Source: Odontocerum albicorne
Taxonomy: Eukaryota; Arthropoda; Insecta; Trichoptera; Odontoceridae
Reading direction: 5' to 3'
DNA length: 64,000 nucleotides
Assembly (NCBI GenBank): GCA_949825065.1
Contig: OX463844.1
Location: 1,873,369 to 1,937,368, forward strand
Position 1 is the stretch's first letter; each line of letters opens with the position of its first letter. The notes beneath the pieces were generated by a model that did not search any database, was not told the origin of the DNA, and was given only the letters and a program-made list of their open reading frames with translations. Shown here piece by piece: positions 30,638 through 39,784 of the stretch. The position numbers and the translations under genes are program-made.

Positions 30638-30690
30638 TCAACCCAGACGATTGAAATTAGTTACTCAACCAATTTCATTCGTCTGGGTTG
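30638..30690. repeat. 20-base-arm hairpin
   Basis: CAACCCAGACGATTGAAATT pairs with AATTTCATTCGTCTGGGTTG around AGTTACTCAACC, one mismatch. Probably a very short palindromic transposon relic. Confidence 0.8.
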
Positions 30691-30842
30691 TTAGGTTGTG
30701 AATAGATTTAAACACTTCCGGGCAAAACTTACTTGCACACAACAATTGTAAAAAATGCCGACATTATATTTCCTGGAATAGTATCTTCATAACAATTCTA
30801 GCTTTTTAAGTACAGATAACTGCAGCATCTGTTTCTTTGCAG

Positions 30843-31036
30843 CAGGCCTAGCTCGGATGAATCACGTCGCCAGACCACGTTGGACCACGAGTGATGACAC
30901 GCATCCGCTCCAGGAGTGCGCGGCAAAAACCCAGCGCAAATTATATATCTGCTGCCGTAACCAAATTAGGACAAAAACTATACAGAATTTCATTTTTGTC
31001 GTATTGTATACGCATGTAAATAAATATACTTACTGA
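30843..31036 (+). CDS. Candidate terminal exon with polyadenylation signal
   Basis: The acceptor ATCTGTTTCTTTGCAG ends at 30842, with an alternative CAG three bases on. Completing the single leftover base of the 26855 exon gives the frame GLARMNHVARPRWTTSDDTH, PLQECAAKTQRKLYICCRNQ, IRTKTIQ and on to TGA at 31034. AATAAA occurs at 31019-31024. A second frame (RPSSDESRRQTTLDHE, stop at 30892) would need a different upstream phase. A piggyBac MITE begins 25 bases after the stop. Splice site and phase support it; the protein is not recognised. Confidence 0.4.
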
Positions 31037-31061
31037 ACATTTTTAATACTTACAGATTTAT

Positions 31062-31728
31062 TTAACCTTTCCCTTCCGGTGCTAAAAAAATCGCGCGTTT
31101 TGGTGCTGTGTATTCACATGTAAAAATCAATACACATGTAAAAATGAGCGATTTAAAATCGGAAAAATAAGAATATTCATAGCCAATCGCTTAAATTAAT
31201 TTAATTTGAAGTCAAACGTGATAATAATTGAAATTTAATTGCTGAAAACATGAAAAAACATCGGCCGACGTTCACAAAATGGTCATAGAGACCACCTCAC
31301 ATAGATGCCCGCGTGCTACTGAGATGGGACTTGGAACATTAACACTGCATGTTATACCTCGAGGAAGAAAAAACTGCGAACTGAGATTCTATTTCTTGCG
31401 TTCCCATATACCGAAGTAGAGTGAGAGTGAGACGTGAATAGCGTCGCTTCCTCACACATATCGGTTTTTTAGAATGAATATACCTACGTCACACACACTG
31501 GCACACGTTTGATTGTATTGGTGAATTTATTCCCGATTTTCACAAAATATCTCTGATGTGGCCGATAAGTGCTAATTATTATTAATATTATTTTTTTTCA
31601 TTCAATGCGTAAATGTATTACGGAGGAATACCTAAAATCTGAACCCAGTATTTATTATGTTTATGGAGATATTAAAGTTTTTAGAAGCAATGTGTACTAG
31701 TTACACATCACAGGGAAGGAAGGGTTAA
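31062..31728 (+). mobile_element. piggyBac-type MITE, with internal insertion
   Basis: TTAA at 31062-31065 and 31725-31728; ends AACCTTTCCCTTCCGGTGC and, reversed, AACCCTTCCTTCCCTGTG. About 60 bases longer than sister copies owing to extra sequence near 31320-31375 (GGGACTTGGAACATTAACAC). Confidence 0.88.
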
Positions 31729-31756
31729 TATCTCTTATCAAAATTTATAGATGGCG

Positions 31757-31858
31757 CCCTACTTGGTCTGGTTAGAAAAACACCTGTCTACCAACCTGAA
31801 GATTACGGGTTTAATTTCCGTTGCTACGCAGTTTAAAACAAAACTGCGTAGCAACGAA
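31757..31858 (+). mobile_element. SINE-A head fragment with perfect hairpin
   Basis: A head-like stretch (CTTGGTCTGGTTAGAAAAAC, ACCTGTCTACCAACC, TACGGGTTTAATTTCCGTTG) leads into CGTTGCTACGCAGTTT and its exact inverse AAACTGCGTAGCAACG (31818-31857). Confidence 0.5.
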
Positions 31859-31882
31859 ACTCATCTTGCTCTTTTCATCTAG

Positions 31883-32021
31883 GGTCTCTTGAATAACATT
31901 CTTAATTTATTGGAAGACATTGACTCATTGCAAGAAACCCTCCAAGCTCACTATACAATGAAAGTATTATACGACAGTCATTATCTTAACTCGTTGTATT
32001 ATATTATACTCGCCCTTAATA
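31883..32021 (+). CDS. Possible exon or relic frame
   Basis: The acceptor-like TGCTCTTTTCATCTAG ends at 31882. The open frame reads GLLNNILNLLEDIDSLQETL, QAHYTMKVLYDSHYLNSLYY and IILALNND. It continues into a SINE-A copy and stops at 32087, so the last 20 or so residues are SINE-derived. It could be a real exon whose end was captured by the SINE, or chance. Not recognised. Confidence 0.25.
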
Positions 32022-32215
32022 ATGACAACGTCCGTGTTGGTAATTTACCTGTCACTCAACCCGGAAGACACGTGTACGATTTTCGTTAGTATTTGGGTTT
32101 TCACTTTTATGATTTGTTTAACACGTTTTTAGTTAGTTGGAAGAGATTGCTACATTGCAATGCTTCCGTTAAGTTGTACTGTATACAATGAAAGGGTTTT
32201 AAAATACAATACAAT
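32022..32215 (+). mobile_element. SINE-A copy
   Basis: Decayed head (GTCCGTGTTGGTAA, CCTGTCACTCAACCCGGAAG), a middle with TTGGGTTTTCACTTTTATGA, and an excellent tail (AGTTGGAAGAGATTGCTACA, CCGTTAAGTTGTACTGTATA). Ends in AATACAATACAATAAA. Confidence 0.7.
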
Positions 32216-32319
32216 AAATTACAACCAGTGTTCCTTTTTTGTATTTTTTTTTCAATGGTGATATAATCTTTGATACAAAATATTAAAAAACAAATCAAAT
32301 TACATTTACATGAAAGCAA

Positions 32320-32690
32320 TGCTATAAAAAAACTAGTACAAGATGAACCCAAATGCAATAATAAAACAAACTAACTTGAATAACAATAACAAAACAAGCT
32401 TGAATCAATTCATCCCGGCAAGAAAAACTTCTGTCCTTCACTCCTGTACAAGTACTCGGCGGTAAGTAATGCACATCGGGCTTAAGAAGGAAATTTCGAC
32501 TTTGTAGAACGTCGTCTCTGTCACACGACAAATGGCGACGGAACACGTGTATGAATGACAGAGACGACGCTCTAAAAAGCCGAAGTCTCTTTCTTAAGTC
32601 CGATGTGTATTACTTACCACCGGGTACTGTAAGTAGTCAAACTCACATGAAAGGCCGTACAATGCCCATACGGATTGCCCAATATGTACA
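32320..32690. repeat. Dispersed repeat R, copy carrying the palindrome
   Basis: Outer parts match 28661-28820 (AAAAAAACTAGTACAAGATG; AAGTAGTCAAACTCACATGA; AATGCCCATACGGATTGCCC). The palindromic element at 32449-32629 interrupts it. Confidence 0.65.
32449..32629. mobile_element. Palindromic MITE with TA flanks
   Basis: Two arms of about 75 bases are inverted copies: left GGTAAGTAATGCACATCGGG, right reversed GGTAAGTAATACACATCGGA, with AACGTCGTCTCTGTCA near the centre on both. The loop is about 30 bases. TA at 32447-32448 and 32630-32631. The sister repeat at 28752-28775 shows the uninterrupted site. Confidence 0.85.
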
Positions 32691-32750
32691 GTATTATTAT
32701 GCAATTATATTGTTGTATTGATTGATATGTACAGTATTATTATGCAATTG

Positions 32751-32965
32751 TATTGTTGTATTGTATTACACTTTCGTTCCATACAGATCAACCTGGTGGG
32801 AATATTGGCATGTAGCAATCTTCCAACCATCCAGATATATGTTAAAGAGGCCTATGGTGAGATCCAGACTGGAATCCTTTTTAAAAAATCTGGGTTCCAG
32901 CGGGATTCAAATCCGCAACATCCGGGTTGGGAGACAGGCGTCTTACCAACTAGGCCAAAGAAAGG
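32751..32965 (-). mobile_element. SINE-A copy, best preserved
   Basis: Minus strand. A box TGGCCTAGTTGG (32957-32946), B box GGATTTGAATCC (32914-32903), the two pol III promoter boxes of a tRNA about 45-55 bases apart. Then CTGGAACCCAGATTTTTTA, a variable middle, and the LINE-1-like tail (reverse of CATGTAGCAATCTTCCAACC) ending AATACAATAC. A 38-base duplication of the flank (ATGTACAGTATTATTATGCA) precedes it at 32689-32750. Confidence 0.85.
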
Positions 32966-33204
32966 TTAAATATTTCATCAAGATATTTTCAAGAAGCTGA
33001 GAGCGTCGAGATCTTTGAAGGATTAATCTTTGAATACACCTATATTATGAATAAGTATTAATGTGTAATAGTGTCTAACAAACATTAACATTGTGTGGCA
33101 AACGAGATAAGGAAACATATCAATTAAACCGTTTTACCAATGGACTAAGGAATCTCGTATTACAAACATGATACGTAGCAATATCGTCCAATATATTGTA
33201 TAAT

Positions 33205-33540
33205 ATAACTGACTCCGTAGTGTAGTTGACAAGACGCTTGACTTGCCGTTGGGAATTTCGGAATTGAATTCCGAAAGGACCCAAAAAAAAGGTGCCAGTT
33301 TGATAAAATAGTTCATCTTGTAATAGCACCAGCACGCGTTAAACTTGACACATGTGCGAGTGATGTTGCCTCTTCACGTGCAAGGCAGTATTGCCAACAC
33401 GTGCGATGATGAACTGTGAGTTCCGTGCCTACTCTGGTGATTCAATGCCCGAAAGCTCGATTGATTCAATATGTTCGAATCACCAATTCGGATATGTAGA
33501 AGAATATTATACGAACGAAAAAAAACTGGTGGTATAAAAT
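33205..33540 (+). mobile_element. SINE-B copy with tRNA-like head
   Basis: Head: CTCCGTAGTGTAGTTGACAA (A-box like), GCCGTTGGGAATTTC, then GGAATTGAATTCCG (B-box like). Body: CATGTGCGAGTGATGTTGCC, GCCAACACGTGCGATGATGA, CTGTGAGTTCCGTGCCTACT, CGATTGATTCAATATG. This is the copy that shows the SINE-B body attached to a tRNA-type head. Confidence 0.6.
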
Positions 33541-34022
33541 ATATAACATAATAGCTGACGAAAGTGACTATTCGCGAAAGTTTCGCAACAATGGTTCCCA
33601 CCCCCAGCAGACTGATGCGGGGGCGCAAGGGTGCATAGTAAGCACGCAGCGGGGGACTAATCCCGGTGTCAGGGGGCGCGAGGGAGGCAGGGGCACTTGA
33701 CTGCTCTCTCGCCATAATTAACTGCCGTATTATTCTATTTATCATATCTGATAGATGCTGCATACCATATACCTACCATCTCCCTTCAACCATCATACCT
33801 TGTAATAATTTTAAAAATGGTATCAGGGTTTTTCTTTCGTCGTCTTTTTAAGTTAAACCGTAATAATAATAATAAAATGATAATTCATATGGAATGTATG
33901 ATTCAATATAATAAAAGTAATATTTAAAAAAATTTCAATTCTAGACTGTTGAAAGTTTCACCTAATCGAACTTAAAAAATTTAACAATCGATCTATAAGT
34001 GGAAAAGTTCCACGAAGAAAGA
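33541..34022. other. Spacer with GC-rich block
   Basis: 33590-33720 is GC-rich (TGCGGGGGCGCAAGGGTGC; CAGGGGGCGCGAGGGAGGC) and is preceded by CGCGAAAGTTTCGC. It could be a promoter or an old element; reading frames on both strands are short and unrecognised. Confidence 0.4.
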
Positions 34023-34245
34023 AGAAACGCAACATTCATTGGACACGGTAAAGATATGGCTTTTGGTAGATTATAGCTATCTCACAAAAACAACCAAAAA
34101 ATACATGGTCTATAGTTTCATAATTCAAACTACACTCGCAGCCGTGATTGTCCACAATACCCATTCTGTAAAGGTGACTAACTCCAACACAGTGGCCCGT
34201 CCGCAAATGACACATGACAGACACTTCCATCTTGTTCATTCTTAT
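34023..34245 (-). pseudogene. Non-LTR retrotransposon zinc-binding/RNase H end
   Basis: Minus-strand frame KMEVSVMCHLRTGHCVGVSH, LYRMGIVDNHGCECSLNYET, IDHVFFGC. It matches the cysteine/histidine segment after the polymerase of I/jockey-type elements: LRTGHCxxxxHLxxxGxxxxxxCxCxxxxETxxHxxxxCP. The frame continues IIYQKPYLYRVQ and stops. A piggyBac MITE (34263-34861) interrupts it just upstream; 34862-35060 may hold more of it (HDIWHRWALDWNMTDI). Confidence 0.7.
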
Positions 34246-34262
34246 TATATTAAACTATGGAT

Positions 34263-34861
34263 TTAACGTTTCCCTTTCTGTGCTAAACAAATCCGCGCGT
34301 TCCGGTGCTGTGCATTCAATACACTTGTAAAAATGAACGATTTAAAATCGAAAAAATAAGAATATTCATAGCCAATCGCTTAAATTAATTTAATTTGAAG
34401 TCAAAAATGATAATAATTGAAATTTAATTGCTGACAACATGAAAAACCCCATCAGCCGACGTTCACAAAACGGGCGAAGCGACCACCTCAAACGAAAGCC
34501 CGCGAGCTACTGAAGCGAGAGAAGCGAGCGAACTGAGATTCTATTTATTGCGTTCCCATATACCAAAGTAGAGTAAGACGTGAATAGCGTCGCTTCCTCA
34601 CCCATTGCGGTTTTTTTAGAATGAATATACCTACGTCACACATTTGATTGTATTGGTGAATTTATTCCCGATTTTCACAAAATATCTCTGATGTGGCCGA
34701 TCGACCGCTAATTATTATTAATATTATTTTTTCATTCAATGCGTAAATGTATTATTATTATTACCTAAAATCTGAACCCAGTATTTATTATATTTATAGA
34801 GATATTAAAGTTTATAGAAGCAATGTGTACTAGTTACACATCACAGGGAAGGAAGGGTTAA
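34263..34861 (+). mobile_element. piggyBac-type MITE, full length
   Basis: TTAA at 34263-34266 and 34858-34861. Left end AACGTTTCCCTTTCTGTG, right end reversed AACCCTTCCTTCCCTGTG. Internal blocks match the 24889 and 31062 copies. Inserted into a retrotransposon remnant. Confidence 0.88.
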
Positions 34862-35599
34862 AGGGATAGATTGTTGGATTTATTTATATCTAGTCCTTAT
34901 GTACTAGTATATCAGTCATATTCCAATCCAACGCCCATCGGTGCCAAATATCATGTTTAATTTTATTTAAAAGATCAGTTACGGCTGTTAAAAATCAGAT
35001 AGGGGACAGCCAGCAGAACATGCTTCCTTTGCCAAGGGGCATCAAATAGTAAACGTATTACTATTTTTCTCATAAAAAAACTGAGCTATGTTTATAACGA
35101 ACTAATTATTGTTCAGTTTGATTGCGAAATACACGATGAGTGGTTTAGCCCCAAAATACCGCCACAATCACGTGAACAATCATTTCTCCGAATTCAAAGT
35201 CATTTAACATCTGAAATAATATTCGTAATTTCGACTTGGATACATTGTTAACGCTACATACATAAATAGTCGATCTTCCGTATTCTTGTATAAAATTATG
35301 TAACTATACAAAAAGGTGCACTTTATTATCTCTTTTTTCCACGGTCTCCTTAGAAATGATACGTCATTTTTATGATCGAACACGATCGTAATATCCTTGA
35401 AAGTGTTTACTACGAAATCAGCTGTTAAAGGCCGCAGAACAACTGATCATTAAAGTTAAATGCTCGTACTGATACAAATAGCTCAATTTGAATATTATAT
35501 GAACGCGAGTAAAAAGGAACGTATATTAAGAAATATTAACTTCAATAGTTTATAATGTGTATAGTATTTTTTTTATAATATTGTATAATATGAACAAGT
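34862..35599. other. Spacer, possible upstream part of the retrotransposon
   Basis: 34862-35060 may continue the minus-strand remnant at 34023-34245. The rest is AT-rich without features. Confidence 0.35.
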
Positions 35600-35760
35600 T
35601 TCTTTGCATCATCACGACGACGTGACGGCGTGTTTTCGCGGAAAAACGTGCGTCAGGCCGCCACGGCCACTTTTTGGCGCGAAAGTGCAAGCGTCATCGC
35701 AGATTCATTCATGAATTCGGAGTAGAGCGCCGTGGGCCGGTCCCACGCTCAATGCTGGGC
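35600..35760. promoter_or_regulatory. GC-rich block with E2F-type sites
   Basis: TTTTTGGCGCGAAAG (near 35670) is a textbook E2F/DP site (TTTSSCGCGAAA). TTTTCGCGGAAAAA (35634) is a second, weaker one, and GACGTGACGG is CRE/ATF-like. The block stands out from AT-rich flanks. No following exon was recognised on either strand, so it is a candidate only. Confidence 0.35.
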
Positions 35761-35824
35761 TTCGTTAGGGAGATTAACGCCTATGCACGAATACCAAAAA
35801 ATAACTCCTAGGAGAGAAATATAA

Positions 35825-36240
35825 TAAAAAGGATAATGTCCATCCCATCATGCCGTCTTACTATCAGGATAGGCAGAGATGAGAGATCACATTTTCCTTT
35901 CGTGACACACATTTCTGCATTCATACACCTTCTCATACAACTCTTACGATTATTCCGGCATTTTAAATTTCCTTCTTTCAAAATATTCACTTGGTCTTAC
36001 TTTTATGCTTTCCTTGGTCTTCCTATCCAGCGCTTTCCCCTCATGTTTACACTGTAAATTTAACTCGTTAGTCTTTCTTCATTCATTCGTTCTAAAAGTT
36101 CACACCGTCTCAAAGCTCTTATTCATCATACTTAATACATACGCTTTAAGTCAACCCTTGAATTATTCTCAATGTATGCATTTGTACAGCATTCATTCGG
36201 CTACTTTCAGTATTTTCCATGTCCACGTTCCCCTTCCATA
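35825..36240 (-). pseudogene. RTE-like reverse transcriptase C-terminal remnant
   Basis: The minus strand gives the ordered end of the polymerase: ERMNEERLTS, YSVNMRGKRWIGRPRKA, DQVNILKEGNLKCRNNRKSC, MRRCMNAE and CHDxK-like ends. It corresponds to the HVERMxxxRLxxxxYxxxxxGxRxxGRPRKxWxDxV, then RRxCMRxxMxxxEAKEVC order of the family. Frame changes occur near 35990. A solo-LTR-like repeat begins at its upstream edge. Confidence 0.78.
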
Positions 36241-36620
36241 TGTGGCGACCGTATGCGCGCGGTCACTGAACCCACGAGACGACCTTTGCACACCTTCACA
36301 ATCCGAGACAATCAATGGACAAAGTCCACGCGTCGATCATTCAACTCGCTACCAACCGATGAGCGCATTCCATGAGGGAAGGAGTAAGCAACACATATTT
36401 CGCGCCTGTCTCCCAAAACAGAAAGAATACCTACACGCGACAACAAACGTATTGTAAACGCAGAGACGAGACAGAGATATATCGCGTGCGCATTCCCGCA
36501 CACATTCAATAAACATTATAAATACCGACGTCTGTCAATAAAATTCCTCTTTACACATTCCGATTTCGACGAGTTTTTATTTATCAACAATCATCCTCAT
36601 CGTCTCTCCTTTAAGGAACA
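36241..36620 (+). mobile_element. Solo-LTR-like repeat
   Basis: Begins TGTGGCGACCG and ends CCTTTAAGGAACA. TATAAATA at 36517, AATAAA at 36537, and TTTATTTATCAACAATCATC near the end match the copies at 22461 (reverse) and 46528. No internal retroviral-type genes are attached. Confidence 0.6.
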
Positions 36621-36823
36621 TACGCTCCTAAACATACATAAAAATTGCCACTGAAATACCGTTGTGGGCTATTGTATTAGTAGATTTTGACAATGTCCTT
36701 TACTGATTTATAAGATACTAAATGTATTTTAGAACGCAAATGCTTTTTCTTTTTATTGCTATAAAATCATGCATCACATGAAAAAATATATCATATATTT
36801 TTACATATTAAAAACACATTGAT

Positions 36824-36990
36824 TTAATTGTGTCCTCAGTGAGATACAGACAAAAGCCTAATTTACTGAGGACACGACAAATGAAAGGCAACAAGCCCAG
36901 ATCTATTAAAATTGTGTCGAAATTAAATTACCTGTTGTTTTTTCACAAATAATGTGTATTTCTTGTCATGTGCAAAATAAATAAAAATAA
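36824..36990 (+). mobile_element. LINE-2 3' tail
   Basis: Only the last 165 bases: hairpin TGTCCTCAGT...ACTGAGGACA, ACGACAAATGAAAGGCAACA, TTTCTTGTCATGTGCAAAAT, AATAAATAAA end. Confidence 0.8.
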
Positions 36991-37548
36991 AAAAAATAAT
37001 ATTAGGTATTAAAAATTATAGTTTCAATTGCGTTTATTTATATTTTTCATATAACGATTATGATTTGTATAGCGTTTTTTTTTTCTAATTAAATATAATC
37101 GAAAGAGTAATATTATTTTTAATAATTAAATGCAGATCATTAGTGGCATCGTAACTTCAGTTTAAATTAGGTTTGATAGTAATTTATAAAACCAGTAGTG
37201 CGCAATAAATATAAAGTCTTTTCTTCGCTTGAAAATGTGACATTTGGAAGCCCCAGAACTTGGGCATCTGTTTCCACGGCATACATTACAGACACAAAAG
37301 TAACAGCCCTGCCTCCACGCTCCATACTCCGGCATTACTCACAACGCGACTCGGTCGGCCTTGAGTGCGCTGCAATCCGCACGTTTCATTCATAAACTCG
37401 ACTTACACCTTTACAGAGTAATTCATAGCTTGAAACGAACTGAACTGCTCGTAAAATTTAAAACGCACAAATTCAGTATCCGGTTTTTGCAACACTTACT
37501 TATTAAATTTGTTTTTAGGCTCTCGCGGATCTTTGTATCAATTTTATA
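36991..37548. other. Unassigned spacer
   Basis: A GC-richer stretch at 37200-37400 has an open frame (TFGSPRTWASVSTAYITD, RDSVGLECAAIRTFHS) without recognisable family or clear splice sites. The rest is AT-rich. Confidence 0.35.
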
Positions 37549-37811
37549 AGGTCTTTCGAAGATTATTGTACCTCGTGGATTGGCGTATGATGCCGAATAA
37601 ATCGAAGCGACAACTATATGAAAATGAACAATAACTTCAACCTTTTTGGAAGCAGCGCGCTTGTTCTTCCGTGATGGGACGGATACGTGTGGTCACGTTA
37701 CGGTCGAGACTCCACCACATGCCAAACAAGTCTTGAAGATGAAAACTGCAAAACTTTCGAAACTTCGTCATCATAAACCACACCACATGGTACAACACTC
37801 CGAAAGATCTA
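37549..37811. mobile_element. Fold-back element, Penelope-like (candidate)
   Basis: Inverted arms: left GTCTTTCGAAGATTATTGTA, right reversed GATCTTTCGGAGTGTTGTAC. The right arm carries TTGAAGATGAAAACTGC and CTTTCGAAAC (37733-37762), the pattern also seen at 60238-60270. Confidence 0.5.
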
Positions 37812-37814
37812 TGC

Positions 37815-37960
37815 ACACACACACTATCACGCCGTATCCCTGTCGGTGTAGGCAGAGAGAGCGAAGGACTTTTATATCGCGACACACATTTTTCACTTAT
37901 TCTACATCCATACACCTTTTTATACTGCTCCTACGATATCTCTGACAGCAGACCTACTCA
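37815..37960 (-). pseudogene. RTE-like 3' end scrap
   Basis: CACTATCACGCCGTATCCCT and GCAGAGAGAGCGAAGGACTT match the family signature of 8028, 9313 and 60380. Confidence 0.55.
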
Positions 37961-38072
37961 CACTATATTTATTTTGAGAGGTTTGAGCAAATGTAAGATC
38001 ACGTAATGTAAAGTTATAGAAAATAGAATATTGCAATGAATGAATTTAACTTTAAATTGTTGTTTATATAGT

Positions 38073-38210
38073 TAAGGCATTAACGTTGTGGAGGTTTAAA
38101 GACATTGTAATTTATTTTTATCAAACACTGTTTATTCCACTTTTTTTTTTTTGTGGTGAAAAGTGGAATAAACAGTGTTTGATAAAAATAAATTACAATA
38201 ACTTTAAATT
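38073..38210. repeat. Hairpin of about 40-base perfect arms
   Basis: ATTGTAATTTATTTTTATCA and on to TTCCACTTTT is followed, after a 13-base T-rich loop, by its exact inverse ending at about 38199. The arm is the Penelope-like end of 17330-17400 (AAACAGTGTTTGATAAA). The left side continues into CCTCCACAACG (reversed), so this looks like two element ends joined head to head. Confidence 0.85.
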
Positions 38211-38333
38211 AATTTTACCATTAAATTCGTTTGATATTTGAAATAAATAGTAGAAATCGGACCTTTTTGTCTTTGTACATTCAATTAATAAGACCAGTTA
38301 AATTTGAAATTACTGACAAAACTATATTTTAAA
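38211..38333. other. AT-rich spacer
   Basis: Nothing recognised. Confidence 0.4.
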
Positions 38334-38585
38334 ACTCGAGCACACTAACAAGCATCGGAAAACCTAAAAACTCGAGCACACTAATAAGCATCGGAAAACC
38401 TAAAAACTCGAGCACACTAACAAGCATCGGAAAACCTAAAAACTCGAGCACACTAACAAGCATCGGAAAACCTAAAAACCCGAGCACACTAACAAGCATC
38501 GGAAAACCTAAAAACTCGAGCACACTAACAAGCATCGGAAAACCTAAAAACTCGAGCACACTAATAAGCATCGGAAAACCTAAAA
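38334..38585. repeat. 36-base minisatellite, exactly 7 copies
   Basis: Units at 38334, 38370, 38406, 38442, 38478, 38514 and 38550: ACTCGAGCACACTAACAAGC, ATCGGAAAACCTAAAA. Only two variable positions (C/T) were seen. As 36 is 12 codons, the minus strand reads MLVSVLEFLGFP over and over without stop. There is no other sign of a gene. Confidence 0.97.
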
Positions 38586-38699
38586 AAAACTTTTTAAATT
38601 ACTCTTTTTTTTTCATATTCTTCCTAACAAAATAATACGAAAAACTACCAAAAATTTTTTTACATTAATAGTGTTTTTTTTTTTATTTAATTGTGTGGT

Positions 38700-38930
38700 A
38701 CTCCTCAACATGTCCAAATTGAAGAATTTGGCAGGGAGATAGTACTGACTTCAACTCCAATAATTAAGCCTTCGGGTTAAAAACCATTAGAGTAGGCATA
38801 TAACTCATAGTTCGCTATCGTACGTATTGTAAAGACTACCACACGAGGACAGGCAACAACATTCGCATACGTCAAGAGCGTTTAAGTATTGTTATCAGTT
38901 TAATTTTTAATCCAGACTTGGGACACCTTT
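38700..38930 (-). mobile_element. SINE-B copy, minus strand
   Basis: Reversed body motifs: AACTCATAGTTCGC, GAGTAGGCATATAACTC, GGCAACAACATTCGCATACG. Decayed, placed by comparison with 33330-33540 and 45415-45600. Confidence 0.45.
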
Positions 38931-39784
38931 TTTATATGTTTATTTGATAACATCAAATTCGAAACCTTCGAAGGAAAACAAACCTCTTAACTACTAGACC
39001 ATTCATGGCCGTCATTAATGATGGTAAATTAATGCTTATAAAAAAAGTCACGATTCTCTAAAAAAACACAAAATCACAGCGTTGTTAAGGAGAAAATTCA
39101 ATTATGCGAGCATCTTAAAGCATATTCCGAAAATCCCTGATCCGTTTGAAACCGAATCCTGAACACCAAAATGCTTAGCTATCATGCTAACCGAACATTG
39201 TTGAATTAATAAGTCTACAAAAGAACACCCAATCTATCAGCTGATAATATCAAGGCCAGCTTCCAGACTAGCAGTTGGTATTTAAACATTTCAACTGGTT
39301 CTATAATGTATGAATATTAGTGATCTATTCATCTGAACAAGTGGCCACTTCCAAGAAATGACACGCTTAATCATTGTACTGGCTCCGTTCAGCTCTTGGC
39401 TTAGTCGCCAGCACACCACAAGACCAAAACTCCTTCCTTGTTGCACTCAACCAACCTTCAACTATGAGTAACAGCAAACAGACTTCTTTATCCGTGTAGT
39501 AGGATATGTACTTTGGTATAATTTTTTGACACTTTCAAGGTCGATATTACCAATAGTATTGGCGATTCCAGTGATTCACCCGAACTTTTCATAAATAATT
39601 TACAGACAGAGCCGACCTTAGTGATCTTTATCTGTATTGTTTTATTGTATTATGGGCATGCAGTATTTATATCATCAAACCACATAAAGTAACATTTCCA
39701 TTAACGCCACTAATTGATTCCAGGAAAACAACGCGCATAGGAAGTCATTTAAAGTTATCTAAAATAGGTTATTTTTTTTAATCT
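38931..39784. other. Long spacer, no gene seen
   Basis: AT-rich with a few mixed patches (39360-39480). No recognised repeat or exon. Confidence 0.45.

Noticed and set aside
32025..32089. C-terminal residues of the 31883 frame as real protein
   Set aside because: This part lies inside a SINE-A copy, so at best it would be an exonised SINE tail.
33374..33763. 129-codon minus-strand frame
   Set aside because: It runs through a SINE-B copy and a GC-rich block with no family match or splice sites.
36005..36457. 150-codon plus-strand frame
   Set aside because: It is the reverse of an RTE remnant joined to the 5' part of an LTR-like repeat, so it spans two unrelated elements.
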